Position numbers and translations under genes: made by a program. Positions 45,536 to 56,757 of a stretch of DNA of 64,000 nt are shown here, piece after piece; the first letter of the stretch is position 1; each line of letters begins with the position of its first letter. The stretch is from Burkholderia sp. Bp8963 (GTDB taxonomy: Bacteria; Pseudomonadota; Gammaproteobacteria; Burkholderiales; Burkholderiaceae), in the NCBI RefSeq assembly GCF_003854275.1, contig NZ_QTQP01000002.1:248001-312000 (forward strand), read 5' to 3'. The notes beneath the pieces are model-generated. The model saw only the letters and a list, made by a program, of their open reading frames with translations. It did no database searches and had not been told where the DNA came from.

Positions 45536-48373
45536 ATGAGCAACAAGAAAGCCGATTCGAAACCGCAGGCCAAGTATCCGGTCAACCTGCTCGACACGCC
45601 GTTCCCGATGCGCGGCGACCTGCCGAAGCGCGAGCCGCAGTGGGTCAAGGAATGGGAAGAGCGCGGCCTCTACGAGAAGATCCGCGCGGCCAGCAAGGGC
45701 CGGCCGAAGTTCATCCTGCATGACGGCCCGCCGTATGCCAACGGCGACATCCACCTCGGCCACGCGGTGAACAAGATCCTGAAGGACATCGTCGTCAAGT
45801 CGCGCAACATGGCGGGCTTCGACGCGCCCTACGTGCCCGGCTGGGATTGCCACGGGATGCCGATCGAGATCCAGATCGAGAAGCAGTTCGGCAAGTCGCT
45901 GCCGGCGGCCGAAGTGATGACCAAGGCGCGCGCGTACGCGACCGAGCAGATCGAGAAGCAGAAGCTCGGCTTCAAACGGCTCGGCGTGCTGGGCGACTGG
46001 GCGAACCCGTACAAGACGATGAACTTCGCGAACGAGGCCGGCGAGATCCGCGCGCTCGGCAAGATCATCGAGAAGGGCTACGTGTATCGCGGCCTGAAGC
46101 CGGTGAACTGGTGCTTCGACTGCGGCTCGGCACTCGCCGAGGCGGAAGTCGAGTACAAGGATCGCACCGACCCGACGATCGACGTGATGTTCCCGTTCGC
46201 GGAGCCGGAAAAGACCGCGCAGGCGTTCGGCCTGCCGGCGCTGCCGCGCGCCGACGGCGGCATCGTGATCTGGACCACCACGCCGTGGACGATCCCGGCG
46301 AACCAGGCGCTGAACCTGCATCCGGAGATCGTCTATGCGCTCGTCGATACCGAGCGCGGCCTGCTGATCATCGCGGAAGAGCGCGTCGCCGCGTGCATGG
46401 AAGATTTCAATCTGACCGGCAGCGTCGTCGCGACGACGCGCGGCGAGAACCTCGTCAACCTGCGCTTCCACCACCCGCTCGCGGCGGCCCACCCCGGCTA
46501 CAAGCGCACGTCGCCCGTCTATCTCGGCGACTACGTGACGACCGACACCGGCACCGGCGTCGTACACTCGTCGCCCGCGTACGGCGTCGAGGACTTCGTG
46601 TCCTGCAAGGCGCACGGGATGACCGACTCGGACATCATCAACCCGGTGATGGGCGACGGCCGCTACATCGAATCGCTGCCGCTGTTCGGCGGCCTGTCGA
46701 TCTGGGACGCGAACCCGAAGATCGTCGACGCGCTGAACGCGGCCGGCACGCTGCTGCGCAACGAGAAGTACACGCACAGCTACATGCACTGCTGGCGTCA
46801 CAAGACGCCGATCATCTACCGCGCGACGTCGCAGTGGTTCGCCGGCATGGACGTGACGCCGCGCGACGGCGGCGCGACGCTGCGCGAAACCGCGCTCGCG
46901 GGTGTCGACGCGACCGCGTTCTACCCGTCGTGGGGCAAGCAGCGCCTGCACAGCATGATCGAGAACCGCCCGGACTGGACGCTGTCGCGCCAGCGCCAGT
47001 GGGGCGTGCCGATGGCGTTCTTCGTGCACAAGGAAACCGGCGAGCTGCATCCGCGCACGCTGGAGCTGCTGGAGGAAGTCGCGAAGCGCGTCGAGCAGTC
47101 GGGCATCGAGGCGTGGCAGTCGCTCGATCCGCGCGAGCTGATCGGCGACGACGCGAACATGTACGAGAAGAACCGCGACACGCTCGACGTGTGGTTCGAC
47201 TCGGGCACGACGCACTGGCACGTGCTGCGCGGCTCGCACAACGACGACCTGCAGTTCCCGGCCGACCTGTATCTCGAAGGCTCGGACCAGCACCGCGGCT
47301 GGTTCCACTCGTCGCTGCTGACCGCGTCGATGCTCGACGGCCGCGCGCCGTACAAGGGCCTGCTCACGCACGGCTTCACGGTCGACGGCGAAGGCCGCAA
47401 GATGAGCAAGTCGCTCGGCAACGGCATCGATCCGCATGAAGTCGCGAACCGCCTCGGCGCGGAAATCATCCGCCTGTGGATCGCATCGACCGACTACTCG
47501 GGCGAGCTCGCGATCTCCGAAGAGATCCTGAAGCGCGTGACGGAAGGCTATCGCCGCATCCGCAACACGCTGCGCTTCCTGCTCGCGAACCTGTCCGACT
47601 TCGACGTCGCGCAGCACGCATTGCCGGTCGGCGAGTGGCTCGAGATCGACCGCTACGCGGTCGCGTTCTCCGCGCAGCTGCAGACGGAACTGCTCGGCCA
47701 CTACGAGAAGTACGAGTTCCACCCGGTCGTCGCGAAGCTGCAGACGTACTGCTCGGAAGATCTCGGCGGCTTCTACCTCGACGTGCTGAAGGACCGCCTG
47801 TACACGAGCGCGCCGGATTCGAAGGCCCGCCGCTCCGCGCAGACGGCGCTCTATCATCTGACCCAGGGCCTGCTGCGCGTGCTCGCGCCGTTCCTGTCGT
47901 TCACGGCCGAGGAAGCGTGGAAGGTGTTCCAGCCGGCCAGCGACACGATCTTCACGGAAACGTACTACGCGTATCCGGACGTCGCCGGCGCCGATGCGCT
48001 GATCGCGAAGTGGACGCTGCTGCGCGACGTGCGCGGCAATGTCACGAAGGCGCTCGAGGAAGCGCGCACCGCGAACCGCATCGGCTCGTCGCTGCAGGCG
48101 GAAGTCACGGTGCAAGCGAGCGGCGCGCGCTACGACGCGCTGACGAGCCTCGCGGACGATCTGAAGTTCGTACTGATCACGTCGGCCGCGACGGTCGTCA
48201 AGGTTGACGACGAAGCGCAGGAAGGCGTCGACGTGGCCGCGTCGAAATACCAGAAGTGCGAGCGCTGCTGGCACTACCGCGACGATGTCGGCGCGCACGC
48301 CGATCACCCGACGCTGTGCGGCCGCTGCTTCTCGAACCTGTTTGAAAATGGCGAAACCCGGAGCGCTGCGTAA
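45536..48373 (+). CDS. ileS: Isoleucyl-tRNA synthetase
   Basis: A 945-residue class I aminoacyl-tRNA synthetase. The HIGH-type motif is [19 protein letters not shown] and the KMSKS loop is [17 protein letters not shown]. The editing domain (about 200-400) contains [16 protein letters not shown] and [22 protein letters not shown]-terminal zinc finger has [13 protein letters not shown] and CGRCF. Length and zinc finger are typical of the bacterial type. ATG 45536 starts [10 protein letters not shown]. Confidence 0.97.
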   Translation: MSNKKADSKPQAKYPVNLLDTPFPMRGDLPKREPQWVKEWEERGLYEKIRAASKGRPKFILHDGPPYANGDIHLGHAVNKILKDIVVKSRNMAGFDAPYVPGWDCHGMPIEIQIEKQFGKSLPAAEVMTKARAYATEQIEKQKLGFKRLGVLGDWANPYKTMNFANEAGEIRALGKIIEKGYVYRGLKPVNWCFDCGSALAEAEVEYKDRTDPTIDVMFPFAEPEKTAQAFGLPALPRADGGIVIWTTTPWTIPANQALNLHPEIVYALVDTERGLLIIAEERVAACMEDFNLTGSVVATTRGENLVNLRFHHPLAAAHPGYKRTSPVYLGDYVTTDTGTGVVHSSPAYGVEDFVSCKAHGMTDSDIINPVMGDGRYIESLPLFGGLSIWDANPKIVDALNAAGTLLRNEKYTHSYMHCWRHKTPIIYRATSQWFAGMDVTPRDGGATLRETALAGVDATAFYPSWGKQRLHSMIENRPDWTLSRQRQWGVPMAFFVHKETGELHPRTLELLEEVAKRVEQSGIEAWQSLDPRELIGDDANMYEKNRDTLDVWFDSGTTHWHVLRGSHNDDLQFPADLYLEGSDQHRGWFHSSLLTASMLDGRAPYKGLLTHGFTVDGEGRKMSKSLGNGIDPHEVANRLGAEIIRLWIASTDYSGELAISEEILKRVTEGYRRIRNTLRFLLANLSDFDVAQHALPVGEWLEIDRYAVAFSAQLQTELLGHYEKYEFHPVVAKLQTYCSEDLGGFYLDVLKDRLYTSAPDSKARRSAQTALYHLTQGLLRVLAPFLSFTAEEAWKVFQPASDTIFTETYYAYPDVAGADALIAKWTLLRDVRGNVTKALEEARTANRIGSSLQAEVTVQASGARYDALTSLADDLKFVLITSAATVVKVDDEAQEGVDVAASKYQKCERCWHYRDDVGAHADHPTLCGRCFSNLFENGETRSAA

Positions 48374-48375
48374 AT

Positions 48376-48876
48376 ATGGCGAAAACCCTGTCGAAATCGG
48401 CAAGTGGCGCGCTCGCGCCGTGGCTCGGCATTTCGCTGATCGTCATCCTGTTCGACCAGCTGACGAAGATCGCGATCCTGAAGACCTTCGCGTACGGTGC
48501 GCAGCACGCGCTGACGTCGTTCTTCAATCTCGTGCTCGTCTATAACCGCGGCGCCGCGTTCGGCTTTCTCGCGGCGGCGGGCGGCTGGCAGCGCTGGGCG
48601 TTCACCGCGCTCGGCATCGGCGCGACGCTCGTGATCTGCTACCTGCTGAAGCGCCACGGCCAGCAGCGCCTGTTCAGCCTGTCGCTCGCGCTGATCCTCG
48701 GCGGCGCGCTCGGCAACGTGATCGACCGGCTCGTCTACGGCCACGTGATCGACTTTCTCGATTTCCACGTCGGCGCGTGGCACTTCCCGGCGTTCAACCT
48801 CGCCGACTCCGCGATCACGGTGGGCGCCGTGCTGCTGATCTACGACGAACTGCGTCGCGTGCGCGGCACGCGCTAA
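48376..48876 (+). CDS. lspA: Lipoprotein signal peptidase (signal peptidase II)
   Basis: A 166-residue inner-membrane aspartyl protease that cuts the signal peptide of prolipoproteins. Four membrane segments are visible. The catalytic Asp residues are in [20 protein letters not shown] and [14 protein letters not shown], and [15 protein letters not shown] is conserved. The start is 2 bases after the ileS stop. Confidence 0.96.
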   Translation: MAKTLSKSASGALAPWLGISLIVILFDQLTKIAILKTFAYGAQHALTSFFNLVLVYNRGAAFGFLAAAGGWQRWAFTALGIGATLVICYLLKRHGQQRLFSLSLALILGGALGNVIDRLVYGHVIDFLDFHVGAWHFPAFNLADSAITVGAVLLIYDELRRVRGTR

Positions 48877-48945
48877 GCGCGCATACTCTGCGTCGACGGT
48901 CGGCCTAGCGCCGGCCGTCTTGATCGACCCCTTCGGAGGCCCGAG

Positions 48946-50157
48946 TTGGCACACGCAGAACTCGCAGGAAAACACCTTGTCCTCGGCCTGACGGGCGGCA
49001 TCGCCTGCTACAAGATCGCCGAGCTCACCCGTCTGCTCACCAAGGCGGGCGCGACCGTTCAAGTCGCGATGACCGAAGCCGCGACCCAGTTCATCACGCC
49101 CGTCACGATGCAGGCGCTGTCCGGGCGGCCCGTCTACACGAGCCAGTGGGACCCGCGCGTCGACAACAACATGGCGCACATCGACCTGTCGCGCGAAGCC
49201 GACGCGATCGTGATCGCGCCCGCGTCGACCGACTTCCTCGCGAAGCTCGCGCACGGTTTCGCGGACGACCTGCTGTCGACGCTGTGCGTCGCGCGCGACT
49301 GTCCGCTGCTCGTCGTGCCCGCGATGAACCGCCAGATGTGGCAGAACCCGGCCACCCAGCGCAACGTCGCGCAACTGCGCACCGACGGCGTGTCGGTGCT
49401 CGGCCCCGATTCGGGTGCGCAGGCCTGCGGCGAAGTCGGCGACGGGCGCATGCTCGAGCCGGAGGCGATCTTTGAGGCGATCGTCTCGCACTTCCAGCCG
49501 AAGCTGCTCGCGCACCGCCGCGTGCTGATCACGGCCGGCCCGACGTTCGAGCCGCTCGACCCCGTGCGCGGCCTGACCAACCGCTCGAGCGGCAAGATGG
49601 GCTTCGCGCTCGCGCGCGCCGCACAGCAGGCCGGCGCGGACGTGCATCTGGTCGCGGGCCCCGTCGCGCTGGATACGCCGTGGGGCGTCTATCGCCAGGA
49701 CGTGCAGACCGCGCAACAAATGTACGATGCAGTGATGCACGCGGTGGCCGACGCGGACATCTTCATTGCGGTCGCTGCCGTCGCCGACTGGCGCGTCGCG
49801 CAACCGGCCGAGCACAAGATGAAGAAGACCGCCGACCGCAAGATGCCCACGCTCGCGTTCGTCGAGAACCCGGACATCCTCGCGTCGGTCGCGGCCCTGC
49901 CCGATCCGCCGTTCTGCGTCGGCTTCGCCGCGGAAAGCGGCGATCTCGACGTGCACGGCGACGAGAAGCGCAAGCGCAAGAACGTGCCGCTGCTCGTCGG
50001 CAACCTCGGCCCGCAGACGTTCGGCCGCGACGACAACGAAGTCGTGCTGTTCGAAGCGTCCGGCATCACGCGCCTGCCGCGCGCGCCGAAGGACGAACTC
50101 GCGCACGTGCTCGTCGACGAAATCGCGAAGCGCCTGCCCGACAACCGCCTGATCTGA
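48946..50157 (+). CDS. coaBC: Bifunctional phosphopantothenoylcysteine decarboxylase/synthase
   Basis: A 403-residue flavoprotein of coenzyme A synthesis. CoaC part: [40 protein letters not shown] and [16 protein letters not shown], with an active-site Cys in [16 protein letters not shown]. CoaB part: [20 protein letters not shown] and AAVADWRV. The start is TTG 48946 with CGGAGG 6 bases upstream; no ATG fits. It follows lspA by 69 bases and precedes dut. Confidence 0.95.
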   Translation: MAHAELAGKHLVLGLTGGIACYKIAELTRLLTKAGATVQVAMTEAATQFITPVTMQALSGRPVYTSQWDPRVDNNMAHIDLSREADAIVIAPASTDFLAKLAHGFADDLLSTLCVARDCPLLVVPAMNRQMWQNPATQRNVAQLRTDGVSVLGPDSGAQACGEVGDGRMLEPEAIFEAIVSHFQPKLLAHRRVLITAGPTFEPLDPVRGLTNRSSGKMGFALARAAQQAGADVHLVAGPVALDTPWGVYRQDVQTAQQMYDAVMHAVADADIFIAVAAVADWRVAQPAEHKMKKTADRKMPTLAFVENPDILASVAALPDPPFCVGFAAESGDLDVHGDEKRKRKNVPLLVGNLGPQTFGRDDNEVVLFEASGITRLPRAPKDELAHVLVDEIAKRLPDNRLI

Positions 50158-50218
50158 CCTTGCGTGCGGCGGCGGCCCGCACTGCCGCCGCGCGCACTTT
50201 CACCCCATCGACACCCGA

Positions 50219-50665
50219 ATGAAACTCGACCTGAAGATTCTCGACGCGCGCATGCGCGACTACCTGCCCGCCTATGCGACGACCGGCAGCGCCGGCCTCG
50301 ACCTGCGCGCATGCCTCGACGCACCGCTGACGCTGAAGCCGGGCGAGACCACGCTCGTGCCGACCGGCCTCGCGATCCACCTCGCCGATCCCGGCTATGC
50401 GGCGCTGATCCTGCCGCGCTCGGGCCTCGGCCACAAACACGGCATCGTGCTCGGCAACCTGGTCGGCCTGATCGACTCCGACTACCAGGGCCAGCTGATG
50501 ATCTCGACGTGGAACCGCGGCCAGACGGAATTCGTGCTGAACCCGTTCGAGCGCCTCGCGCAACTCGTGATCGTGCCGGTCGTGCAGGCGCAGTTCAACA
50601 TCGTCGACGACTTCGCCGAAAGCGATCGCGGCGCGGGTGGTTTCGGCAGCACCGGCCGTCATTGA
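50219..50665 (+). CDS. dut: dUTP diphosphatase
   Basis: A 148-residue trimeric dUTPase converting dUTP to dUMP, preventing uracil in DNA. The five family motifs are present: [42 protein letters not shown]; and [12 protein letters not shown] at the end. coaBC-dut order is common in bacteria. Confidence 0.97.
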   Translation: MKLDLKILDARMRDYLPAYATTGSAGLDLRACLDAPLTLKPGETTLVPTGLAIHLADPGYAALILPRSGLGHKHGIVLGNLVGLIDSDYQGQLMISTWNRGQTEFVLNPFERLAQLVIVPVVQAQFNIVDDFAESDRGAGGFGSTGRH

Positions 50666-50681
50666 ACGAAGCAAGAGACAA

Positions 50682-50709
50682 AACCCCTCGTTCCGAAAAA
50701 CGAGGGGTT
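50682..50709 (+). terminator. Terminator after dut
   Basis: AACCCCTCGTT (50682-50692) pairs with AACGAGGGGTT (50699-50709). The T-run after it is short. A second 11-bp hairpin (50721-50731 with 50736-50746) follows and may serve the convergent gene. Confidence 0.7.
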
Positions 50710-50767
50710 CGTCAGCAATCAAGGGCGACGCACACGCGTCGCCCTTTCGCTATTCAGCCCTTCACCA

Positions 50768-51538
50768 TCACTCTTCGACCGGCTGCGCGATCCGCACGAC
50801 CGCCGGCGCAGGCTGCCGCCGCTGCGCGATCGTCGCGTAGACGATCAGCGCCACCAGCACGCTCAACAGCACCGCCGACGAACCGATCGTACCGAGTGCG
50901 AGGCCGCCCTTCGCGACCGGCTTCGTCAGCAGGTCGCCGACGGTCGCGCCAAACGGACGCGTGAGCACGAACGCGGCCCAGAACAGCAACACGCCCGAGA
51001 TTCGCGTGAAGTAATGCGCGAGCACGATCACCGCGAGCAGCCCGCCGATCAGCAGTGCGCCGCCGGCGAAGCCGAGGCCCGAGCTGTCCGCGAGGAAATC
51101 GCCGAGCGCCGTGCCGAGCGTGTTCGAGAACAGGATCGCGATCCAGTACAGCATCTCGACCTTGCGCGTGCGGATCTCGTCGACGGACAGCGACTCGCCG
51201 CTCAGGCGCCACGCCGCGAAAATCCCCAGCAGGATCGCGACGAGGATCGACGAACCGGCCGCATAGCCGAGGCCGAGCGTGCGATCCATGAAATCGGACA
51301 TCGTCGTGCCGGCCGTGCTGGTCGCGACGATCACCGCCCAGTAGATCGCCGGGCGGTAGCGCGTCGTCTTCAGCTGCGTGCCGAGCGTGACGAGGAAGAA
51401 ACCGAACAGCAGGACCGAGCTCACCGCGTAACCGATATTCAGCGTCATCGACAGCAGGTCGCCGCCGGTTTCGCCGAGCGTGGTCGCGCAGATCTTCATG
51501 ATCCAGAATGCCAGCGTGATTTCGGGCAACTTTTTCAT
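50768..51538 (-). CDS. COG4705-type membrane protein with internal repeats
   Basis: A 256-residue inner-membrane protein of the COG4705 group, function unknown. About eight membrane helices are visible. Four short related segments occur: ATTLGETGGDLLS, TAGTTMSDFMDRTLGLGY, NTLGTALGDFLADSSGLGF and FGATVGDLLTKP. Their spacing (about 60 residues) suggests an internally repeated fold with Asp residues inside the membrane. The N-terminus MKKLPEITLAFWIMKICATT is typical of the family. No neighbour hints at a substrate. Confidence 0.75.
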   Translation of the reverse strand: MKKLPEITLAFWIMKICATTLGETGGDLLSMTLNIGYAVSSVLLFGFFLVTLGTQLKTTRYRPAIYWAVIVATSTAGTTMSDFMDRTLGLGYAAGSSILVAILLGIFAAWRLSGESLSVDEIRTRKVEMLYWIAILFSNTLGTALGDFLADSSGLGFAGGALLIGGLLAVIVLAHYFTRISGVLLFWAAFVLTRPFGATVGDLLTKPVAKGGLALGTIGSSAVLLSVLVALIVYATIAQRRQPAPAVVRIAQPVEE

Positions 51539-51715
51539 TCGAACCTCATACGGGAATATGTGGCAACGCGATGCACACTGCAGCGCGTTGCAGACGGATC
51601 GAATGGTAATCGACGCTGACTTAACGTTGGCTTAACGCCGCCTTAGCATCCGGCATCGCGTGCGGGGTCGGAACGCGAACGCGCAGCACGAGTGCCGCGC
51701 CGCTCGGCCGTGTGG

Positions 51716-53095
51716 TCAGCGCGCGTGCTGGTGCCGGTAATGCAGCGCGTACGCAAGCGTGAGCAGCACGACGAACACGACGCCGACCGCCATCGTCATC
51801 CGGAATTCACGCGTGAACGCGGTCGTCACGAGGATCGCGGCAAGCAGGCCGGCGCCGAGCAGGCTGCCGAACGGATGCAACCACATCCGGAATGCGAGCG
51901 CCGGGCCGCGATAATCGCGCCGAAAGCGCAGATGCGTGACGAAGATCATCAGCCACGTGAACAGCGCGCCGAACATCGCGATCGCCATCATCACGGTGAA
52001 CGCGGTGTCGGGCGACAGCGCGACCAGCACGGCCGCGACCGCGACGCCGCTCGTCGACACCCACAGCGCCGCGCGCGGCACGCCGTTCACGCCGAGCCGG
52101 CCGAACACTGCCGGCGCGAGGCGCGCGCGCGACAGGCTGAACATCATCCGCGTCGTCACGTAGAGCTGGCTGTTCATCGCGGACAGCGCAGCAACCAGCA
52201 CGACGAAATTGATCACGCCGGCCGCATACGGCACGCGCGTCGCGGCCATCACCTTCACGAACGGGCTTTCGTCAGTGCCGGCCTGGGTCCACGGCACGAT
52301 CGCGAGCATCAGCGCGAGCGTCAGCAGATAGAACAGCACGAGCCGGAACACGGTCGAGCGGAATGCGCGCGTGACCGCATGTTCCGGGTCGCGCGCCTCG
52401 CCCGCCGCGATCGCGACGGCTTCGATGCTCATGTAGCTGAAGATCGCGACGATCACCGCAACCCATGTGCCCCACGGCCCTTTCGGCAGGAAGCCGCCGT
52501 GTGCGGTGTAGTTCGCGAAGCCGATGCCGGACGCCGCCGGCGCCGACCAGACGAAATACGCGCCGAGCACGACGAACACGATGATCGCCGCGATCTTCAG
52601 CAGCGAGAACGCATACTCGACCGAGCCGTACAGCGTGACGCTCGCCATGTTGACGGCGATCAGCAGCGCCGAGAAGCCGATCACCCAGTACCAGCCCGGC
52701 ACCGTCGGGGACCAGTACTTCATGAACACCGCGATCGCGCTGATCTCGGTGCCGATCGCGAATACCACCGCGAACCAGTACGCGTAGCGCACGAGAAAGC
52801 CGGCGAGCGGCCCGACGTAGTGCTCCGCATACGCGCCGAACGACCCGGCAGTCGGATGCGCGACGGTCATCTCCGCGAGCGCGCCCATCAGCAGCAGCGC
52901 GATCAGCGCGCCGATCGCATACGAGATCAGCACGCTCGGGCCGGCGAGACCGATCGCGAATCCGCTGCCGAGAAACAGCCCCGTGCCGATCGCGCCGCCG
53001 ATCGCAATCATCGCCATCTGCCCCGACGACAATGCGTGGCGCAATCCTTGTTCGCGTTCGACGATGCTGTCGAACGTCCGTTGTAGTTGTGACAC
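51716..53095 (-). CDS. Amino-acid permease, APC family (GabP/AnsP-like)
   Basis: A 459-residue proton-coupled amino-acid permease with 12 membrane segments. The first segment carries MAMIAIGGAIGTGLFLGSGF, the signature of the family. EMTVAHPTAGSFGAYAEHYV and SYMSIEAVAIAAGEARDPE are typical of the AAT group. The substrate cannot be told; GABA, aromatic and neutral amino acids are possible. The start is GTG 53095 (VSQLQRTFD), with AGGGG upstream; the longer open frame adds unlikely residues. It is followed by a long gap to the COG4705 gene. Confidence 0.88.
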   Translation of the reverse strand: MSQLQRTFDSIVEREQGLRHALSSGQMAMIAIGGAIGTGLFLGSGFAIGLAGPSVLISYAIGALIALLLMGALAEMTVAHPTAGSFGAYAEHYVGPLAGFLVRYAYWFAVVFAIGTEISAIAVFMKYWSPTVPGWYWVIGFSALLIAVNMASVTLYGSVEYAFSLLKIAAIIVFVVLGAYFVWSAPAASGIGFANYTAHGGFLPKGPWGTWVAVIVAIFSYMSIEAVAIAAGEARDPEHAVTRAFRSTVFRLVLFYLLTLALMLAIVPWTQAGTDESPFVKVMAATRVPYAAGVINFVVLVAALSAMNSQLYVTTRMMFSLSRARLAPAVFGRLGVNGVPRAALWVSTSGVAVAAVLVALSPDTAFTVMMAIAMFGALFTWLMIFVTHLRFRRDYRGPALAFRMWLHPFGSLLGAGLLAAILVTTAFTREFRMTMAVGVVFVVLLTLAYALHYRHQHAR

Positions 53096-53160
53096 TCCCT
53101 TTACTCCCCTTTGCTTCCGTCTACTGCCCTGCACCCACGCTCGCGCCACCGGCGCCAGAT

Positions 53161-53195
53161 AAAACGAAACGGCGCGGAAGACTTCCCGCGCCGTT
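53161..53195 (-). terminator. Terminator after clpA
   Basis: On the minus strand AACGGCGCGG (stem 53168-53177 with 53186-53195) is followed by TCGTTTTAT, ending the clpS-clpA unit. Confidence 0.75.
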
Positions 53196-53217
53196 GGCAT
53201 GAAACTACGATTATCGC

Positions 53218-55518
53218 TTATTCGACTTCGACCGCTTCCTCGTTCGGCTTGTGCGGCGGATTCGCGAGCTTGTCGAACGACAGCTGCACCTTGTCGTTTT
53301 CGTCGACATCGACCGTCACGTGACCGCCGTTCACGAGCTTGCCGAACAGCAGCTCGTCGGCGAGCGCACGACGGATCGTGTCCTGGATCAGCCGCTGCAT
53401 CGGCCGCGCGCCCATCAGCGGGTCGAAGCCGTGCTTCGCGAGATGCTTGCGCAACGCGTCGGTGAACAGCGCGTCGACCTTCTTCTCGTGCAGCTGTTCC
53501 TCGAGCTGGATCAGGAACTTGTCGACCACGCGCATGATGATTTCCTCATCGAGCGAGCGGAAGCTGATGATCGAGTCGAGACGGTTGCGGAACTCCGGCG
53601 TGAACAGACGCTTGATGTCGGCCATCTCGTCGCCGGTTTCGCGGCGCGTCGTGAAACCGATCGTCGCCTTCTGCATCGACTCGGCGCCCGCGTTCGTCGT
53701 CATGATGATGATGACGTTGCGGAAATCCGCCTTGCGGCCGTTGTTGTCCGTCAGCGTGCCGTGGTCCATCACCTGCAGCAGCACGTTGAAGATGTCCGGA
53801 TGCGCCTTCTCGATCTCGTCGAGCAGCAGCACGCAGTGCGGCTTCTTCGTGACGGCTTCGGTCAGCAGGCCGCCCTGGTCGAACCCGACGTAGCCCGGCG
53901 GCGCGCCGATCAGCCGGCTCACCGCGTGGCGCTCCATGTATTCCGACATGTCGAAGCGGATCAGCTCGATGCCGAGCGTGAACGCGAGCTGGCGCGCCAC
54001 TTCGGTCTTGCCGACGCCGGTCGGGCCGGAGAACAGGAACGCGCCGATCGGCTTGTCCATCTTGCCGAGGCCCGCGCGCGCCATCTTGATCGACGCGGCC
54101 AGCGCATCGATCGCCGGATCCTGGCCGAACACGACGCTCTTCAGGTCGCGGTCGAGCGTCTGCAGCTTGCTGCGGTCGTCCTGCGACACGCTTTGCGCCG
54201 GCACGCGCGCGATCTTCGCGATGATTTCCTCGATCTCGCTCTTGCCGATCGTCTTCTTCTGCTTCGACTTCGGCAGGATCCGCTGCGCGGCGCCCGCCTC
54301 GTCGATCACGTCGATCGCCTTGTCCGGCAGGTGACGGTCGGTGATGAAGCGCGCCGACAGTTCGGCCGCGGCCGACAGCGCGCCCGACGAATACTTGACG
54401 CCGTGGTGCTCCTCGAACCTCGACTTCAGGCCGCGCAGGATCGCGACCGTCTGCTCGACGGTCGGCTCGGTCACGTCGATCTTCTGGAAACGCCGCGACA
54501 GCGCCGCGTCCTTCTCGAAGATGCCGCGATACTCGGTGAATGTCGTCGCGCCAATGCACTTCAGCGTGCCCGACGACAGCGCCGGCTTCAGCAGGTTCGA
54601 CGCATCGAGCGTGCCGCCCGACGCGGCGCCCGCGCCGATCAGCGTGTGGATCTCGTCGATGAACAGGATCGCGTGCGGGCGCTCCTTCAGTTCCTTCAGC
54701 ACCGTCTTCAGACGCTGCTCGAAATCGCCGCGGTACTTGGTGCCCGCGAGCAGCGCGCCCATGTCGAGCGAATAGACCTGCGCGTTCGCGAGGATGTCCG
54801 GCACTTCGCCGCGCGTGATGCGGTACGCGAGGCCTTCGGCGATCGCGGTCTTGCCGACGCCGGCCTCGCCGACGAGCAGCGGATTGTTCTTGCGGCGGCG
54901 GCACAGCACCTGCACGACGCGCTCGACTTCGGACTCGCGCCCGATCAGCGGATCGATGCGGCCGTCTTTCGCCATCTGGTTCAGGTTCTGCGTGAACTGT
55001 GCGAGCGGGGTTTCCTTCTGCGCGTTCGCGTCTTCGCTCTCGCTGTTCGCGTCGCTCGCCTTCGCGGCCTCGCCGCTGTTCGTCTTCGCGATGCCGTGCG
55101 AGATGAAGTTCACGACGTCGAGACGCGTGACGCCCTGCTGCTGCAGGTAGTACACCGCGTGCGAATCCTTCTCGCCGAAGATCGCGACGAGCACGTTCGC
55201 GCCCGTGACTTCCTTCTTGCCGTTCGACGTCGACTGGACGTGCATGATCGCGCGCTGGATCACGCGCTGGAACCCAAGCGTCGGTTGCGTATCGACGTCG
55301 TCGGTGCCCGGGACGGTGGGCGTATTGTCGTGGATGAAATTGCGCAGGTTCTGACGCAGGTCCTCGATGTTCGCCGCGCACGCGCGCAACACCTCGGCCG
55401 CCGTCGGATTATCCAGCAGGGCCAGCAGCAGATGCTCGACCGTTATGAACTCATGGCGCGCCTGGCGTGCTTCCATGAACGCCATGTGCAGGCTGACTTC
55501 CAATTCCTGGGCAATCAT
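53218..55518 (-). CDS. clpA: ATP-dependent Clp protease ATP-binding subunit ClpA
   Basis: A 766-residue AAA+ unfoldase that feeds substrates to ClpP in the cytoplasm. The N-terminal double Clp repeat covers 1-145 ([20 protein letters not shown]). First AAA domain: [20 protein letters not shown] and [19 protein letters not shown]. Second: [20 protein letters not shown] and [20 protein letters not shown]. It lacks the ClpB middle coiled coil, so it is ClpA. It overlaps clpS by 4 bases. Confidence 0.97.
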   Translation of the reverse strand: MIAQELEVSLHMAFMEARQARHEFITVEHLLLALLDNPTAAEVLRACAANIEDLRQNLRNFIHDNTPTVPGTDDVDTQPTLGFQRVIQRAIMHVQSTSNGKKEVTGANVLVAIFGEKDSHAVYYLQQQGVTRLDVVNFISHGIAKTNSGEAAKASDANSESEDANAQKETPLAQFTQNLNQMAKDGRIDPLIGRESEVERVVQVLCRRRKNNPLLVGEAGVGKTAIAEGLAYRITRGEVPDILANAQVYSLDMGALLAGTKYRGDFEQRLKTVLKELKERPHAILFIDEIHTLIGAGAASGGTLDASNLLKPALSSGTLKCIGATTFTEYRGIFEKDAALSRRFQKIDVTEPTVEQTVAILRGLKSRFEEHHGVKYSSGALSAAAELSARFITDRHLPDKAIDVIDEAGAAQRILPKSKQKKTIGKSEIEEIIAKIARVPAQSVSQDDRSKLQTLDRDLKSVVFGQDPAIDALAASIKMARAGLGKMDKPIGAFLFSGPTGVGKTEVARQLAFTLGIELIRFDMSEYMERHAVSRLIGAPPGYVGFDQGGLLTEAVTKKPHCVLLLDEIEKAHPDIFNVLLQVMDHGTLTDNNGRKADFRNVIIIMTTNAGAESMQKATIGFTTRRETGDEMADIKRLFTPEFRNRLDSIISFRSLDEEIIMRVVDKFLIQLEEQLHEKKVDALFTDALRKHLAKHGFDPLMGARPMQRLIQDTIRRALADELLFGKLVNGGHVTVDVDENDKVQLSFDKLANPPHKPNEEAVEVE

Positions 55519-55829
55519 GCTTCCTCCATCACGCACTGCAGCGGATGCCCGGCCTGCCGCGCATGGGTAACGACTTGCTCAACCTTGGTCGACGCGATGT
55601 CCCGCGTATAGACCCCACAAACCCCTCGCCCTTCGCGATGGACCTTCAGCATGATCTGCGTGGCCGTCTCGCGATCCTTCCTGAAATACTCCTGCACGAC
55701 CATCACGACGAATTCCATCGGCGTGAAGTCGTCATTGAGCAGCACCACCTTGTACATCGAAGGCGGCTTCAGCTTCTGCTCCTTGCGTTCCAGGACGGTA
55801 CTGTCCTGCTTGTCCGGGATAATCGCCAT
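55515..55829 (-). CDS. clpS: ClpS adaptor
   Basis: A 104-residue adaptor that presents N-degron substrates to ClpAP. The core reads [20 protein letters not shown] (N-degron pocket) and [20 protein letters not shown], then [10 protein letters not shown] at the end. The ATG at 55829 starts MAIIPDKQD. The 4-base overlap with clpA makes coupled translation likely. Confidence 0.95.
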   Translation of the reverse strand: MAIIPDKQDSTVLERKEQKLKPPSMYKVVLLNDDFTPMEFVVMVVQEYFRKDRETATQIMLKVHREGRGVCGVYTRDIASTKVEQVVTHARQAGHPLQCVMEEA

Positions 55830-56194
55830 ACACCCATTCTAAACAACTCGGACAGGCCCGCAATCCTGCCATAACCCGACCGACTGGCCGGTGCCCTCCC
55901 CGGATTCCCGGAAACACGCGATCGCTCGCGTGCCATACGAAAGCCGGCTGCGGTGCCGGCTTTCACGCGTGGCGCGCGACACGAATCGTTACGGAGAATT
56001 GCACCGGAACGTCGCGTCCGCATCCAGTATCCCACAAGCCGGGACGGCTCGAACGCGTGTCACTCGAGCCTGGTATATGAGCCGATTATGCGACTTTTCA
56101 AGTTCGCGCGCTTGGCCGCATGCTGCAAAGCAAAGCCGGAAAAACCCTGAAAATGGGTTCTTTACAACGTCCCCCTATACGTCTAAAAATTTTC

Positions 56195-56223
56195 TTGACA
56201 CTCCAATAAAGAGCGCCAACAAT
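56195..56223 (+). promoter_or_regulatory. Promoter and long leader of the cold-shock gene
   Basis: TTGACA (56195-56200), a 17-base spacer and AACAAT (56218-56223) form a promoter. The leader of about 140 bases to ATG 56371 fits cold-shock mRNAs, whose 5' regions control translation. The rest of the gap from 55830 to 56194 shows no gene. Confidence 0.55.
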
Positions 56224-56370
56224 CAAGCTGGCACTTTTTTCAATTTGTCTGAACGGCAAATCGGGAAAGGCCGAGGTGAGCTGTGAGGGGGGAACGGCTG
56301 TATTTTCCGGTCGTTTAGCTTTTCGAGCGTGCTCGTGGTAGGTAGCGACTGTGTGACAGGGGAAGTAGGT

Positions 56371-56574
56371 ATGGCAACTGGTATTGTCAAATGGTTCAAC
56401 GACGCGAAGGGCTTCGGTTTCATCACTCCCGACGAGGGCGGTGAGGATCTGTTTGCACACTTCTCGGCCATCAACATGCAGGGCTTCAAGACCCTGAAGG
56501 AAGGCCAGAAGGTCAGCTTCGAGGTCGTGCAAGGACCGAAAGGCAAGCAAGCTTCGAACATCCAGGCTGCCTAA
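56371..56574 (+). CDS. Cold-shock protein, CspA family
   Basis: A 67-residue cold-shock domain protein, an RNA chaperone. It starts [20 protein letters not shown], carrying RNP1 (KGFGFI), and [14 protein letters not shown] carries RNP2. The ATG at 56371 is chosen because it starts the domain; the open frame begins earlier but is not conserved. A long AT-rich leader precedes it and a strong terminator follows, so it is a single-gene unit. Confidence 0.95.
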   Translation: MATGIVKWFNDAKGFGFITPDEGGEDLFAHFSAINMQGFKTLKEGQKVSFEVVQGPKGKQASNIQAA

Positions 56575-56598
56575 GGGCATCGGATTTCGGACGAAGGG

Positions 56599-56627
56599 AC
56601 CCGGCTAGACGCCGGGTTTCTTTTTTT
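56599..56627 (+). terminator. Terminator after the cold-shock gene
   Basis: ACCCGGC (56599-56605) pairs with GCCGGGT (56611-56617), followed by TTCTTTTTTT. Confidence 0.88.
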
Positions 56628-56757
56628 GTGGCCGGCTTTCGATTGACCGGCCCGCTCGCCTAATCATGTCGCCCGGCCGGCGATTGTCGTGCAGGACTTG
56701 CAGATCGCGTTCGCGCATCCGGCACGACGCCAGCACCGGCGGCACATTCGCGATACG

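Noticed and set aside
45494-48403. A 969-codon minus-strand open frame opposite ileS
   Set aside because: It has no family similarity and mirrors the codon bias of ileS.
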